From assembly GCF_006439335.1 (NCBI RefSeq), contig NZ_SAWY01000020.1:124001-188000 (forward strand): a stretch of 64,000 nucleotides of DNA. The letters are read 5' to 3'. How positions within the stretch are numbered: the stretch's first letter is position 1; the number at the start of each line of letters is the position of its first letter. Positions 30,565 to 39,749 of this stretch are shown here, one piece after another. Position numbers and translations under genes: made by a program. The stretch is from Litorilituus lipolyticus (GTDB lineage: Bacteria > Pseudomonadota > Gammaproteobacteria > Enterobacterales > Alteromonadaceae). The notes below the pieces were generated by a model. That model was given only the letters and a program-made list of their open reading frames with translations, ran no database searches and had not been told where the DNA came from.

Positions 30565-31419
30565 TTATAACCAAGCTATAAGGTCTGGGTAAACATATTG
30601 ATAGCTTAACTCCGCTGCAGAGCGATTATCAGTAACAATACGAGTCGAAACAGGCTTATCACTTTCTTTAAACTCAGGAGCAGGTAAAGATAACGCTTTG
30701 GCGGCTACACCATAGTATTCTTTTTTAGTCGGATGAATAGCACAAACACCATTATAAACACCATAAGCATTTGAGTGGCTCATTAATGCTAATATCAGCC
30801 CAATAGCATCTTGCTGATGAATTAAATTCACTTTAGCGTCGCCATCAGCCAGAACAGTACCACGCTCTTGTCTACGCTTAATGAAAGTACCAGGATGACG
30901 ATTTGGGCCCACTAACCCAGCCAACCTCAAGGTAACTGAATTATCACTAAAACCCAACACAGATTTTTCTGCCTGTTGCAGAATTTCAACTTTTTCTGCA
31001 CTAAAATCAAGTGCAGTGTTTTCGTCAACCTCACCCGTTAAACCATTATAAATGGCCGATGAATTCAATAGGATAATGCGTTGTGTTTTTCCTCTGAGCT
31101 TTGCAGCAGCAACCACTTGTTCAACTTTGCTACCATAATCTGTTCTTTGGCGCTTAAATTGTGGGGTTATTGCGATGACCAAAGTATGTTGATTAAAAAC
31201 ATCATTGCTACTTAGTACTTCGGCTGTCTCAGGTAATACCAACTGACGGGCGGGAATTCCTTCAGCTATTAGTGACTCTACATTGTTAATTTGGCTACTC
31301 GTGCCAATAACTGAACCATTTTGCTGGAGTAAGTGCTTCGCCAATGGCTTACCTAACCAACCACAACCTATAATTCCTACACTACACTGTGTTGAATGCT
31401 CTGCATTAATTTCTGTCAT
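30565..31419 (-). CDS. NAD(P)-binding Rossmann (YeeZ-like SDR) protein
   Basis: This is an extended short-chain dehydrogenase/epimerase-like protein. The nucleotide motif GIIGCGWLGKPLA is near the N-terminus, and NSSAIYNGLTGEVDE and the LRLAGLVGPNRHPG segment match the YeeZ family. The start is taken as the ATG at 31419, one base after the stop of the upstream gene and with AAAGAG before it; a frame from 31452 would overlap that gene by 32 bases. The protein has 284 residues and an unknown substrate. It is the third gene of a minus-strand operon. Confidence 0.78.
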   Translation of the reverse strand: MTEINAEHSTQCSVGIIGCGWLGKPLAKHLLQQNGSVIGTSSQINNVESLIAEGIPARQLVLPETAEVLSSNDVFNQHTLVIAITPQFKRQRTDYGSKVEQVVAAAKLRGKTQRIILLNSSAIYNGLTGEVDENTALDFSAEKVEILQQAEKSVLGFSDNSVTLRLAGLVGPNRHPGTFIKRRQERGTVLADGDAKVNLIHQQDAIGLILALMSHSNAYGVYNGVCAIHPTKKEYYGVAAKALSLPAPEFKESDKPVSTRIVTDNRSAAELSYQYVYPDLIAWL

Positions 31420-31420
31420 T

Positions 31421-31927
31421 TCATTGCTCTTTAGTAATAGGTTGCTGCTCATATAACTTTATTTGCTTTATAACTTGAGTTGCTACGCCATTTGGTACAG
31501 TAAAAGTTAAGTTATATTGTTTAATTTTCCAGCCTTGCTTGGTTTTTTCTAAAACACCTGTACCTCGACAACGCCCATACTTTTCGTTGTAAACGATTTC
31601 ATCAAATATTGCGACACTGCCTTGAGCAATAAACTCAATATGTCGCTCCTTCATGGTATACAACCAACCTTCACCATCAGCAAAGGCTGGCATTGCATAC
31701 TTTTTAAACTCATCTTTTGACCAACGCTCGCTCGCATCAGTACCTAAAAAAACAGCATCATCAGAGAGCAAATTAAAATAAGTTGCTCCATCGCCAATAG
31801 CAGCCGCTTTATGAAATCCATCCAGCACGTTACTTACTTGAATTTGTGCTTGTTTATCACTATGTGCCTTTGTCACTACAGGAATACTAAGCAACAACAT
31901 AGCCACTAGCCATATAACATTTCTCAT
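31421..31927 (-). CDS. Exported SnoaL/NTF2-like (nuclear transport factor 2 fold) protein
   Basis: The start at 31927 (MRNVIWLVAM) has AAGG 8 bases upstream and gives a signal peptide ending in VTKA before HSDK. The mature protein of about 150 residues is a single NTF2-like cone (VLDGFHKAAAIGDGATYFNLL, given in part, and SDDAVFLGTDASERW). Such domains in periplasmic proteins bind small molecules or act as enzymes. Its role is unknown. It is in an operon with the upstream GNAT-thioesterase and the downstream Rossmann gene. Confidence 0.78.
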   Translation of the reverse strand: MRNVIWLVAMLLLSIPVVTKAHSDKQAQIQVSNVLDGFHKAAAIGDGATYFNLLSDDAVFLGTDASERWSKDEFKKYAMPAFADGEGWLYTMKERHIEFIAQGSVAIFDEIVYNEKYGRCRGTGVLEKTKQGWKIKQYNLTFTVPNGVATQVIKQIKLYEQQPITKEQ

Positions 31928-31940
31928 TATTTTTACCTTG

Positions 31941-32840
31941 TTATGAAGATTTTTTAGGGAGCACAGCGAATTGACCATGAAATGTAGCAGCAACTTTATC
32001 TCCACTATATAAGTTTGCCATAACTTGCATTTTAGCCTTTTTACCTTCTTTTAAAGAAGTTAACTCACCAATAACTTCCTCAAAGTCTAACTGGCAATGA
32101 GCTGTACCTTTAATAGGCGCTCGATATTTTATATCTGCATTGGCTAATACAATATCACCCTCCAGCTCAGCTTGCTTCAATTGTAAATATACCCAGCCCC
32201 AACCCGTTAAGGTTGCTAAGGTATAAATACTGCCAGCAAACATAGTCTGATGAAGATTTTTATTAAATGCAGGATCGCAATGAGTGATGAGTTTAGCTTT
32301 ATCGTAATAGCTAATTTCAATATTCATTGCCTTACTCATCGGGATTGTATCATGCCATGTATTTTGTAATTCATTAACTAGCTCAGCATGATGATTATCA
32401 TGAGCAGACAATGACTTTTGCATAGTAAAGTGCTGTATTTCATTAAATAACAAATGAGATTTATTTACTTGCAGATAGCCGAGCTTTTCATAAAAACCAA
32501 CAGCTTTCTCTCTCGCTTCTAGTACAATTTGAGTTATACCCAACTGCTGCGCCAATGCCTCTAGTTCAACAACTAATTGTCGCCCTAAGCCTTGACCTGA
32601 CGTAGTTTCAGAGACCGCCATGTAGCGGATTTTACCTTGATGTTGACCATTTCGTTCTAATCGCCCTACAGCTAACACTTCATCTTTACTGTTTATTATC
32701 ATACGGTGATAGCTTTGTTCTTCTAGATCATCTTTTTCTGAACCAACAGGTTGCTGCCACGGCTCGCGGAGCATTTTCCATCTTAATTGATAATATTTAG
32801 TAAATTCAGCTGAGTTTTTAGGTGATCTACAACAATTCAT
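31941..32840 (-). CDS. Bifunctional GNAT acetyltransferase / hotdog thioesterase (YiiD-like)
   Basis: This is a 299-residue fusion. Residues 1-150 form a GNAT domain with the acetyl-CoA loop in TTSGQGLGRQLVVELE and the AREKAVGFYEKLGY helix. Residues 155-299 form a YiiD C-terminal type hotdog domain (NLHQTMFAGSIYTLATLTGW, then DIVLANADIKYRAPI). E. coli YiiD/FabY has the same domain pair and contributes to fatty-acid initiation. It is the first gene of the minus-strand operon ending at 30565 and divergent from the next gene. Confidence 0.87.
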   Translation of the reverse strand: MNCCRSPKNSAEFTKYYQLRWKMLREPWQQPVGSEKDDLEEQSYHRMIINSKDEVLAVGRLERNGQHQGKIRYMAVSETTSGQGLGRQLVVELEALAQQLGITQIVLEAREKAVGFYEKLGYLQVNKSHLLFNEIQHFTMQKSLSAHDNHHAELVNELQNTWHDTIPMSKAMNIEISYYDKAKLITHCDPAFNKNLHQTMFAGSIYTLATLTGWGWVYLQLKQAELEGDIVLANADIKYRAPIKGTAHCQLDFEEVIGELTSLKEGKKAKMQVMANLYSGDKVAATFHGQFAVLPKKSS

Positions 32841-32876
32841 TGGCTATTCTTACTCTATTAATAGAAAGGTATTTAA

Positions 32877-33638
32877 ATGCAATTAGAAAAACATCTTGCT
32901 CAAGGGCATCTAGTGTATTTAAGCCAAGCTGATGATGCAATATCTGTCAGTGAAAATGCCTATTTTCGCTGGATGAGTTTCAGCAATGTAGTTCAAAGTG
33001 TTATGCATAAACGTAAGCCTTGGCAATTAACACTTCCTCACCAAACAGCCTTATTACTCCCGCTACTATTTTATCGACCAAGTCATATCCTACAGCTTGG
33101 GCTAGGTGGTGGTAACTTAGATCGCTACCTCACTCACCTGTCAACTGACATTTCATTAACCAGTGTTGAAATGAGCACCAAGGTTATCGAGTGTTTCAAT
33201 CAATACTTTAACCCTGAAAATGCTAAGATAGATATTGTTAATAGTGATGGTTTACAGTGGCTTAAAACACAGGATGAGGAATTTTTTGATTGGATCATTT
33301 GTGATATTTATAAAGATGATTCATTACCCTTTTCAAACACGATTGAGCAGTTAGAGCAAATAACCAGTAAAATACATAAATACGCTTGCGCATCTATTAA
33401 TTTACCCGACATCAGTGATGATGAAGTGAATTTAGCACTTACGGTGCTCCAGCAATTACTGCCTGAACATCAGCTAGTGTATTTTCATATCCCTAATTAT
33501 TTAAATATTGTTATTCATTTATGCCCAGCTCATTGGCAAGTTGATAGCTTAGTTAAAAAGAATAAACAAAGTTATTTACCTAAGAAAGTGTATAAACGTT
33601 GGCGAAAATTCTGGTTTCATGGAAATCAGGTTAGTTAG
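32877..33638 (+). CDS. Spermidine synthase-like methyltransferase-fold protein
   Basis: This 253-residue cytoplasmic protein has motif I LQLGLGGGNLDRYL near residue 77, an acidic strand end in TSVEMSTKVIECF and the IICDIYKDDSLPF segment, as in aminopropyltransferase-like proteins. It is short and lacks the N-terminal beta-hairpin domain of true spermidine synthases, so polyamine synthesis is doubtful. Its stop codon lies only 2 bases before the rpsQ-derived tandem repeats, so its C-terminus sits directly at a rearrangement junction and may have been altered. Confidence 0.7.
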   Translation: MQLEKHLAQGHLVYLSQADDAISVSENAYFRWMSFSNVVQSVMHKRKPWQLTLPHQTALLLPLLFYRPSHILQLGLGGGNLDRYLTHLSTDISLTSVEMSTKVIECFNQYFNPENAKIDIVNSDGLQWLKTQDEEFFDWIICDIYKDDSLPFSNTIEQLEQITSKIHKYACASINLPDISDDEVNLALTVLQQLLPEHQLVYFHIPNYLNIVIHLCPAHWQVDSLVKKNKQSYLPKKVYKRWRKFWFHGNQVS

Positions 33639-33732
33639 ACTTAGTAACTACGTCATTTACTTATATGTGTGTCCAAGATTTAACTCTTGCTGTACTTATC
33701 ATATCGTCTTCTCCAAAACGATAAGCATAAAA

Positions 33733-33761
33733 AAACCCTACCACAAAAAGTGATAGGGTTT
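33733..33761 (-). terminator. Repeated S10-operon terminator, copy 3 (outermost)
   Basis: The stem AAACCCTA/TAGGGTTT is followed by a T run when read on the minus strand. It is the copy furthest from rpsQ and has base changes in the loop (ACAAAAAGTG). It may also slow transcription coming from the convergent gene at 32877. Confidence 0.85.
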
Positions 33762-33891
33762 CTTAATAGTAACTTCGTTAGTTATTCAGCAATTAAGCTG
33801 TAGTAACTAGATCATTCACTGATATGTGTGTCTAAGATTTAACTCTTGCTGTACTTATCATATCGTCTTCTCCCATACGATAAGCATAAAA

Positions 33892-33920
33892 AAACCCTAC
33901 CACAATAAGCGATAGGGTTT
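33892..33920 (-). terminator. Repeated S10-operon terminator, copy 2
   Basis: This is the same hairpin 159 bases from its neighbours, with loop ACAATAAGCG (plus-strand reading) and seven T residues following on the minus strand. Confidence 0.85.
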
Positions 33921-34050
33921 CTTAATAGTAACTTCGTTAGTTATTCAGCAATTAAGCTTTAGTTACTACGTCATTTACTTATATGTGTGTCCAAGATTTA
34001 ACTCTTGCTGTACTTATCATATCGTCTTCTCCCATACGATAAGCATAAAA

Positions 34051-34079
34051 AAACCCTACCACAATAAGCGATAGGGTTT
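34051..34079 (-). terminator. S10-operon terminator, copy 1 (nearest rpsQ)
   Basis: The hairpin AAACCCTA/TAGGGTTT, extended by a G-U and a C-G pair, with a run of T on the minus strand, lies 31 bases after the rpsQ stop. Its presence confirms that the operon ends at rpsQ and that no spc-operon gene follows. Confidence 0.9.
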
Positions 34080-34110
34080 CTTAATAGTAACTTCGTTAGT
34101 TATTCAGCAA

Positions 34111-34362
34111 TTAAGCTTTAGTAACTACGTCTACTAATGTCCAAGATTTACTCTTAGAAATAGGAGCACATTCACGAATTGTTACTACATCACCTTCGTT
34201 ACATACGTTAGCTTCATCATGTGCTTTCAACTTAGTTGAACGCGTAATGAATTTACCGTACATAGGGTGCTTAACGCGACGTTCAATCTTAACAGTGATA
34301 GACTTATCCATTTTGTCACTGACAACAACGCCTTGTAGTGTGCGGATTTTGGCTTCGCTCAT
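34111..34362 (-). CDS. rpsQ: 30S ribosomal protein S17
   Basis: S17 is a primary 16S rRNA-binding protein. The 83 residues carry the family motif [18 protein letters not shown] and end VDVVTKA. It is the last gene of the S10 operon; its ATG overlaps the rpmC stop by one base. Its last bases are the source of the tandem repeats downstream. Confidence 0.98.
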   Translation of the reverse strand: MSEAKIRTLQGVVVSDKMDKSITVKIERRVKHPMYGKFITRSTKLKAHDEANVCNEGDVVTIRECAPISKSKSWTLVDVVTKA

Positions 34363-34553
34363 TACTTACCTGCCTTTTCAGTTATGATAGTCTTAACACG
34401 CGCGATATTACGGCGTACTTGTCTTAGCAAATGAGTTTGTGCTAATTGACCAGTGCTTGCTTGCATGCGGTAGTTAAACTGCTCGCGTAGAAGCTCTAGT
34501 AATTCAGCGTTAAGCTCTTCAATGCTTTTTGCTTTAAGTTCGCTAGCTTTCAT
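34362..34553 (-). CDS. rpmC: 50S ribosomal protein L29
   Basis: L29 has 63 residues, is largely two helices, and sits at the exit of the peptide tunnel. It has [20 protein letters not shown] and the [20 protein letters not shown] segment. It overlaps rplP and rpsQ by one base on each side (TAATG), the usual tight coupling in this operon. Confidence 0.98.
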   Translation of the reverse strand: MKASELKAKSIEELNAELLELLREQFNYRMQASTGQLAQTHLLRQVRRNIARVKTIITEKAGK

Positions 34554-34966
34554 TACATTACCGTCCTAGTTACGAAAGTTGTTTTGAACGGAAGTTTAGC
34601 AGCAGCTAAAGCAAAAGCTTCGCGCGCTAATTCTTCAGAAACACCTTCCATTTCATAAAGAACACGACCAGGTAGAATTTGGCAAACCCAATATTCTACT
34701 GAACCCTTACCTTTACCCATACGAACCTCAAGAGGTTTCTTAGTAATTGGCTTATCAGGGAATACACGTATCCAGATTTTACCTTGACGCTTAACATGAC
34801 GAGTCATGGCACGACGAGCGGCTTCAATTTGACGCGCAGTCATACGACCACGTTCAACTGACTTTAAGCCGTAAGTACCGAAACTAACTGAACTACCAGT
34901 GTGCGATAAGCCACGGTTGCGCAGTTTCATTTGCTTACGGAATTTAGTACGTTTTGGTTGTAACAT
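34553..34966 (-). CDS. rplP: 50S ribosomal protein L16
   Basis: L16 helps position tRNA in the A and P sites. The 137 residues start [19 protein letters not shown] and have the usual [20 protein letters not shown] and [10 protein letters not shown] segments. It lies 12 bases after rpsC with AGAGG before the start. Confidence 0.98.
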   Translation of the reverse strand: MLQPKRTKFRKQMKLRNRGLSHTGSSVSFGTYGLKSVERGRMTARQIEAARRAMTRHVKRQGKIWIRVFPDKPITKKPLEVRMGKGKGSVEYWVCQILPGRVLYEMEGVSEELAREAFALAAAKLPFKTTFVTRTVM

Positions 34967-34978
34967 TACTGATTCCTC

Positions 34979-35674
34979 TTACTTAGGCTTACGGTTGTTC
35001 TTTCTTTTAGGCTTAGCAGCTGGTTGCTCTGCTTGTAATGGCATGTTGCCAATAATTTCGCCTTTAAAGATCCAAACTTTGATACCGATCGTACCGTAAG
35101 TTGTTTCGCCACGCGCAGTTGCGTAGTCGATATCAGCACGTAATGTATGTAAAGGTACACGACCTTCACGATACCATTCTGAACGTGCGATGTCAGCGCC
35201 GCCTAAACGACCACTAACTTCAACTTTGATACCCTTAGCACCTAAACGCATTGCATTTTGTACTGCGCGCTTCATAGCACGACGGAACATAACACGACGC
35301 TCTAACTGGCTACCAATGCTGTCAGCAACAAGCTGCGCATCCATTTCTGGCTTACGAACTTCAGCGATGTTGATTTGAGCAGGAACACCAGCAATTTTAG
35401 ATACTGCTAAACGTAATTTTTCTACGTCTTCGCCTTTCTTACCGATAACAACACCTGGACGAGCCGTGTGAATTGTTACGCGGATAGATTTAGCTGGACG
35501 CTCAATAACTACTTTAGACAATGATGCTTTTTTAAGCTTCTCTTTTAAATATTCGCGAACCTTATGATCGCCGTCTAAATTGTTTGCATAGTCTTTGCTG
35601 CTTGCAAACCAAGTAGACGCGAAAGGCTTAGTGATACCTAAGCGAATACCGGTAGGATGTACTTTTTGACCCAT
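34979..35674 (-). CDS. rpsC: 30S ribosomal protein S3
   Basis: S3 forms part of the mRNA entry tunnel. The 231 residues start [18 protein letters not shown], contain the KH domain motif [14 protein letters not shown], and have the C-terminal domain [20 protein letters not shown]. The tail [11 protein letters not shown] is basic. It lies between rplV and rplP. Confidence 0.98.
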   Translation of the reverse strand: MGQKVHPTGIRLGITKPFASTWFASSKDYANNLDGDHKVREYLKEKLKKASLSKVVIERPAKSIRVTIHTARPGVVIGKKGEDVEKLRLAVSKIAGVPAQINIAEVRKPEMDAQLVADSIGSQLERRVMFRRAMKRAVQNAMRLGAKGIKVEVSGRLGGADIARSEWYREGRVPLHTLRADIDYATARGETTYGTIGIKVWIFKGEIIGNMPLQAEQPAAKPKRKNNRKPK

Positions 35675-35685
35675 ACTAATATCTC

Positions 35686-36018
35686 CTAGCTATCAGACAC
35701 AATCACAGTGATGTGACTTGTGCGCTTTATAATGCGATCGGCACGGCCTTTAGCACGTGGCATGATACGTTTCATTGTTGGACCATCGTCAACCATAATA
35801 GTTTTAACGAATAATTCATCAATGTCTGCACCTTCGTTATGCTCAGCGTTAGCAATTGCTGAATCAAGCACTTTTTTAACTAAAACAGCAGCTGATTTGT
35901 TGCTGTAAGTTAAAATTTCAAGTGCCTTTTCAACGTGCTCGCCACGGATTTGATCCGCAACTAAGCGTGCTTTTTGAGCAGAACCGCGGGCAAATTTATG
36001 TATAGCTTTAGCTTCCAT
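35686..36018 (-). CDS. rplV: 50S ribosomal protein L22
   Basis: L22 lines the peptide exit tunnel. The 110 residues start [20 protein letters not shown], and the beta-hairpin that enters the tunnel is in the [18 protein letters not shown] segment. It lies 11 bases after rpsS, at the usual place in the S10 operon. Confidence 0.98.
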   Translation of the reverse strand: MEAKAIHKFARGSAQKARLVADQIRGEHVEKALEILTYSNKSAAVLVKKVLDSAIANAEHNEGADIDELFVKTIMVDDGPTMKRIMPRAKGRADRIIKRTSHITVIVSDS

Positions 36019-36029
36019 TATAATTTCCC

Positions 36030-36305
36030 CTATTTCTTCGCTTTCTTATCAACGACATGGCCGCGATAAGTACGAGTTGGTGCAAATTCTCCTAATTTGT
36101 GACCGATCATTTCTTCGGTTACAAATACAGGAACGTGTTGACGGCCATTATGGACAGCTATGGTCAATCCGATCATGTTAGGGATGATCATTGAACGACG
36201 GGACCAAGTTTTAATTGGCTTTTTATTCCCGCTTTCCACCGCTTTCTCTACCTTCGTCAACAAGTGTAGGTCAATAAAAGGACCTTTCTTGAGGGAACGT
36301 GGCAT
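36030..36305 (-). CDS. rpsS: 30S ribosomal protein S19
   Basis: S19 is in the 30S head and contacts the A-site tRNA. The 91 residues start [20 protein letters not shown] and contain [19 protein letters not shown] and the [18 protein letters not shown] motif. It follows rplB by 34 bases. Confidence 0.98.
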   Translation of the reverse strand: MPRSLKKGPFIDLHLLTKVEKAVESGNKKPIKTWSRRSMIIPNMIGLTIAVHNGRQHVPVFVTEEMIGHKLGEFAPTRTYRGHVVDKKAKK

Positions 36306-36339
36306 GGTGATTCCTTAATATTTAGTTAATAGGTACTAA

Positions 36340-37164
36340 TTACTTAGTACGACGACGTACGATAAATTTATCGGTACGCTTGTTCTTACGAGTCTTGTAA
36401 CCCTTAGTTGGTACACCCCAAGGTGATACCGGGTGACGACCGCCAGATGTTTTACCTTCACCACCACCGTGTGGATGGTCAACTGGGTTCATAGCAACAC
36501 CACGAACAGTTGGGCGAACACCGCGCCAGCGTGAAGCACCAGCTTTACCCAGAGAGCGAAGCATGTGTTCAGCGTTGCCGATTTCACCTAAAGTAGCACG
36601 ACAATCTGCTTCGATTTTACGCATTTCGCCTGAACGAAGACGTAAAGTAACGTAAGCACCATCTTTCGCAACTAATTGTGCGTAAGTACCAGCAGCACGT
36701 GCGATTTGCGCGCCCTTGCCTGGCTTAAGTTCGATTGCGTGAACAACACTACCTAATGGCGTGTTGCGAAGTGGCATTGTGTTACCTGCTTTGATAGGCG
36801 CATCTACACCAGACTGGATCGTATCACCAGCTTTTAAGCCTTTAGGGGCTAAGATGTAACGACGCTCACCATCTGCATATAATACTAACGCGATGTTAGC
36901 ACTACGGTTTGGATCATACTCCAAACGCTCTACTTTTGCAGGGATACCATCTTTAGTACGTTTAAAGTCGATCATACGGTAATGGTGCTTGTGACCACCA
37001 CCAACGTGACGAACTGTAATACGACCAGTATTGTTACGACCACCTGATTTAGACTTAGTGTCTAATAGTGGTGCGTAAGGCTTACCTTTATGTAGGTCTT
37101 TGTTTACCACTTTAACTAGGTGACGACGACCCGGAGAAGTAGGTTTACATTTTACGATAGCCAT
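36340..37164 (-). CDS. rplB: 50S ribosomal protein L2
   Basis: L2 binds 23S rRNA near the peptidyl-transferase centre. The 274 residues end in KFIVRRRTK and contain the [18 protein letters not shown] loop with the conserved His residues. It lies 11 bases after rplW. Confidence 0.98.
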   Translation of the reverse strand: MAIVKCKPTSPGRRHLVKVVNKDLHKGKPYAPLLDTKSKSGGRNNTGRITVRHVGGGHKHHYRMIDFKRTKDGIPAKVERLEYDPNRSANIALVLYADGERRYILAPKGLKAGDTIQSGVDAPIKAGNTMPLRNTPLGSVVHAIELKPGKGAQIARAAGTYAQLVAKDGAYVTLRLRSGEMRKIEADCRATLGEIGNAEHMLRSLGKAGASRWRGVRPTVRGVAMNPVDHPHGGGEGKTSGGRHPVSPWGVPTKGYKTRKNKRTDKFIVRRRTK

Positions 37165-37175
37165 TATTCTATCTC

Positions 37176-37478
37176 CTATTGCTCTGAGCCAACGAAGTCG
37201 ATGTCGCTACCTTCAGCAAGAGTAACGTATGCTTTTTTCCAATCGCTTCTGCGACCAAAACGAGCACCAGTACGTTTTGTTTTACCCTTAACATTCAGTG
37301 TACGAACACCTTCAACAGAAACTTCAAAAAGTTTCTCAACAGCGGCTTTGATTTCAGCTTTAGTAGCAGTAGTAGCAACTTTGAAAACAACAGTGTTGTT
37401 TGCTTCAGCAGCCATTGTGCTCTTTTCAGAAATATTCGGTGCTAAAAGCACTTTTAACAAACGTTCTTCGCTTATCAT
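37176..37478 (-). CDS. rplW: 50S ribosomal protein L23
   Basis: L23 docks trigger factor and SRP at the exit tunnel. The 100 residues start [20 protein letters not shown], and [21 protein letters not shown] is the usual 23S-binding segment. Its start overlaps the rplD stop by 4 bases. Confidence 0.98.
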   Translation of the reverse strand: MISEERLLKVLLAPNISEKSTMAAEANNTVVFKVATTATKAEIKAAVEKLFEVSVEGVRTLNVKGKTKRTGARFGRRSDWKKAYVTLAEGSDIDFVGSEQ

Positions 37479-38080
37479 GCTAAAATCCCCTCAATTTCTT
37501 TTACTGCATCAGCAGTGATTAAAACTTTTTCGAAACCAACTAAGCTAACTGGATCGATTGCTTGAACGTCTACAGCGTCAACTTTATATAAGTTACGTGC
37601 AGATAAGAACAAGTTCTCATCAACTTCTTTAGTTACAATTAAAACGTCTTTAAGCTCTAAACCTTTTAACTTAGCAACTAAGTCTTTAGTTTTAGGCGTT
37701 TCTACCGCAAAGTTTTCTACAACTACTAAACGCTCTTGACGTACTAGTTCAGAAAGGATGCTAGCAATAGCACCACGGTACATTTTACGGTTAACTTTTT
37801 GGCTGTGATCTTGAGGTTTAGCAGCGAATGTTACGCCACCAGAACGCCAGATTGGACCACGAGTAGTACCAGCACGTGCACGGCCAGTACCTTTTTGACG
37901 CCATGGCTTCTTGCCACCGCCGCTAACTTCTGAGCGAGTCTTTTGAGCACGAGTACCTTGACGAGCACCAGCTGCATATGCAACTACTACTTGGTGTACT
38001 AAAGCTTCATTAAACTCACGTCCAAAAGTTGCTTCAGAAACTTCAAGAGCACCTGATGCGTCTTTTAATGATAATTCCAT
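37475..38080 (-). CDS. rplD: 50S ribosomal protein L4
   Basis: L4 is both a ribosomal protein and the known autogenous regulator of the S10 operon in E. coli. The 201 residues have the tunnel-loop segment [18 protein letters not shown] and [18 protein letters not shown]. The ATG at 38080 is preferred over the adjacent GTG at 38083, because AGGAG is 8 bases ahead and 201 residues is the E. coli length. Confidence 0.97.
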   Translation of the reverse strand: MELSLKDASGALEVSEATFGREFNEALVHQVVVAYAAGARQGTRAQKTRSEVSGGGKKPWRQKGTGRARAGTTRGPIWRSGGVTFAAKPQDHSQKVNRKMYRGAIASILSELVRQERLVVVENFAVETPKTKDLVAKLKGLELKDVLIVTKEVDENLFLSARNLYKVDAVDVQAIDPVSLVGFEKVLITADAVKEIEGILA

Positions 38081-38096
38081 CACAAAATCTCCTGGA

Positions 38097-38735
38097 CTAA
38101 GCTTTAACAGCTGGTTTGATGATTACGTTACCGTTGATAGCACCCGGAACTGCACCTTTAACAAGTAGCAAGTTACGTTCTGCGTCAACGCGAACCAATT
38201 CTAAGTTCTGTGTAGTAGTCTTCACAGCACCCATGTGACCAGACATTTTTTTGCCTTTGAAAACACGACCTGGTGTTTGACACTGACCGATCGAACCGTT
38301 TGAACGGTGAGAGATCGAGTTACCGTGAGTAGCGTCTTGCATGCTGAAATTCCAGCGCTTGATACCACCTTGGAAACCTTTACCTTTTGAGGTGCCAGTA
38401 ACGTCAACTAATTTAGTGTCATTGAATAACTCAACAGTGATTTCACTGCCTGCTTCAAGACCTTCACCTTCAGTTGCATTTAAACGGAATTCCCACAAGC
38501 CGCGGCCTGCTTCGATACCTGCTTTTGCGAAATGTCCAGCAGCTGGTTTGTTAACACGGTTAGCTTTTTTGCTGCCCGTAGTAACTTGTAGTGCTGAATA
38601 ACCATCGTTATCTACAGTTTTAACCTGAGAAACACGGTTCGCTTCAACTTCTAGAACTGTAACAGGAGTAGAAACACCATCTTCAGTGAAGACACGAGTC
38701 ATACCCACTTTACGTCCAACTAGACCTATAGTCAT
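38097..38735 (-). CDS. rplC: 50S ribosomal protein L3
   Basis: L3 is an early assembly protein close to the peptidyl-transferase centre. The 212 residues start [20 protein letters not shown], and the loop near [19 protein letters not shown] is typical. [20 protein letters not shown] contains the Gln that PrmB methylates in E. coli. It lies 15 bases after rpsJ. Confidence 0.98.
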   Translation of the reverse strand: MTIGLVGRKVGMTRVFTEDGVSTPVTVLEVEANRVSQVKTVDNDGYSALQVTTGSKKANRVNKPAAGHFAKAGIEAGRGLWEFRLNATEGEGLEAGSEITVELFNDTKLVDVTGTSKGKGFQGGIKRWNFSMQDATHGNSISHRSNGSIGQCQTPGRVFKGKKMSGHMGAVKTTTQNLELVRVDAERNLLLVKGAVPGAINGNVIIKPAVKA

Positions 38736-38750
38736 TGTTAAAACCCCCTA

Positions 38751-39259
<509 letters not shown>

Positions 39260-39265
39260 GCGCGT

Positions 39266-39293
39266 ATTATACATAGATAAAAAATTATTACAA
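39266..39293 (-). promoter_or_regulatory. Promoter of the S10 operon
   Basis: On the minus strand there is a -35 TTGTAA (39288-39293), a 16-base spacer and a perfect -10 TATAAT (39266-39271), followed by the GC-rich discriminator ACGCGCTC. A GC-rich discriminator is typical of stringently controlled ribosomal promoters. Confidence 0.78.
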
Positions 39294-39453
39294 CTACCAC
39301 CTAAGAATAAGCTAAAGACATGGTCAAAAATAAGCCCAACTGAATTATCTAAATTTAGTACTTAATAATTTATCTTGATTGCGAAAAACAATCACAAGAA
39401 TTAGTAGCGAATAATAGCTCATGTATTCTTTCAAAGAAGAGTGATTATTAAGG

Positions 39454-39475
39454 AGTAGCTTCGCTACTTTTTTTT
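39454..39475 (+). terminator. Orphan plus-strand intrinsic terminator
   Basis: The hairpin AGTAGC-TTC-GCTACT is followed by eight T residues, oriented to stop plus-strand transcription. No plus-strand gene precedes it: the upstream neighbour is rpsJ on the minus strand. It may end a small RNA that includes the hairpin TGATTG/CAATCA just upstream at about 39375-39393, or it may be left over from a lost gene. The surrounding 39294-39638 shows no coding region. Confidence 0.7.
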
Positions 39476-39638
39476 AATTTCTGCTAATTCGACCAAAGCC
39501 ATTTATAATAAGCTAAAGCAGAATATACCTTTCACTTTTTTAAATACCTATATATAAGCAGAATCAGTACACTTTTTTAGCTATTTACTTTTATCTGACA
39601 AATTATTTGTCAATCTTCTACCGATCTTTGTCGAGTAA

Positions 39639-39647
39639 TGATATACT
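39639..39647 (+). promoter_or_regulatory. Extended -10 promoter of fusA2
   Basis: TGATATACT has the extended -10 TG motif and a -10 close to consensus. The bases that follow (CGCGCGC) are GC-rich, like growth-rate-controlled promoters. No good -35 is seen at 16-18 bases, which is common for extended -10 promoters. The predicted start near 39654 gives a 5' UTR of about 96 bases. Confidence 0.55.
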
Positions 39648-39667
39648 CGCGCGCAAATTTTCAACAG

Positions 39668-39722
39668 TTCTGCTTTCTCATGCTTATATATAGCTATGCG
39701 TAATAAGCATGAGAAAGCAGAA
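39668..39722 (+). repeat. Perfect 20-bp inverted repeat in the fusA2 5' UTR
   Basis: Arms at 39668-39687 (TTCTGCTTTCTCATGCTTAT) and 39703-39722 are exact reverse complements around a 15-base loop. The stem ends 27 bases before the fusA2 ATG. It lacks a T run, so it is not a standard terminator, and it does not cover the start codon. It would form a very stable RNA hairpin in the leader. Confidence 0.9.
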
Positions 39723-39749
39723 TAGACATTAACTAAGTAGAGTAATCTA

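Larger units (their letters stand above)
33641..34117. repeat. Three tandem 159-bp copies of the rpsQ 3' end plus terminator
   Basis: Units start at 33641, 33800 and 33959, and the parent sequence continues at 34118 inside rpsQ, so the period is exactly 159. Each unit holds a degenerate copy of the last bases of rpsQ (TTAGTAACTACGTC...TCCAAGATTTA on the plus strand), a GTCTTCTCC/ACGATAAG spacer, a terminator hairpin, and the bases following rpsQ. Units 2 and 3 are nearly identical; unit 1 has more changes. No protein is encoded. This also accounts for the 472 bases without a gene between the methyltransferase and rpsQ. Confidence 0.95.

Noticed and set aside
33641-34117. Possible CRISPR array (three regular repeats)
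   Set aside because: The 159-bp units repeat throughout, with no variable spacers, and derive from rpsQ.
39668-39722. Insertion sequence end or terminator
   Set aside because: There is no transposase, no target duplication and no T run, so it is kept as an inverted repeat of unknown role.
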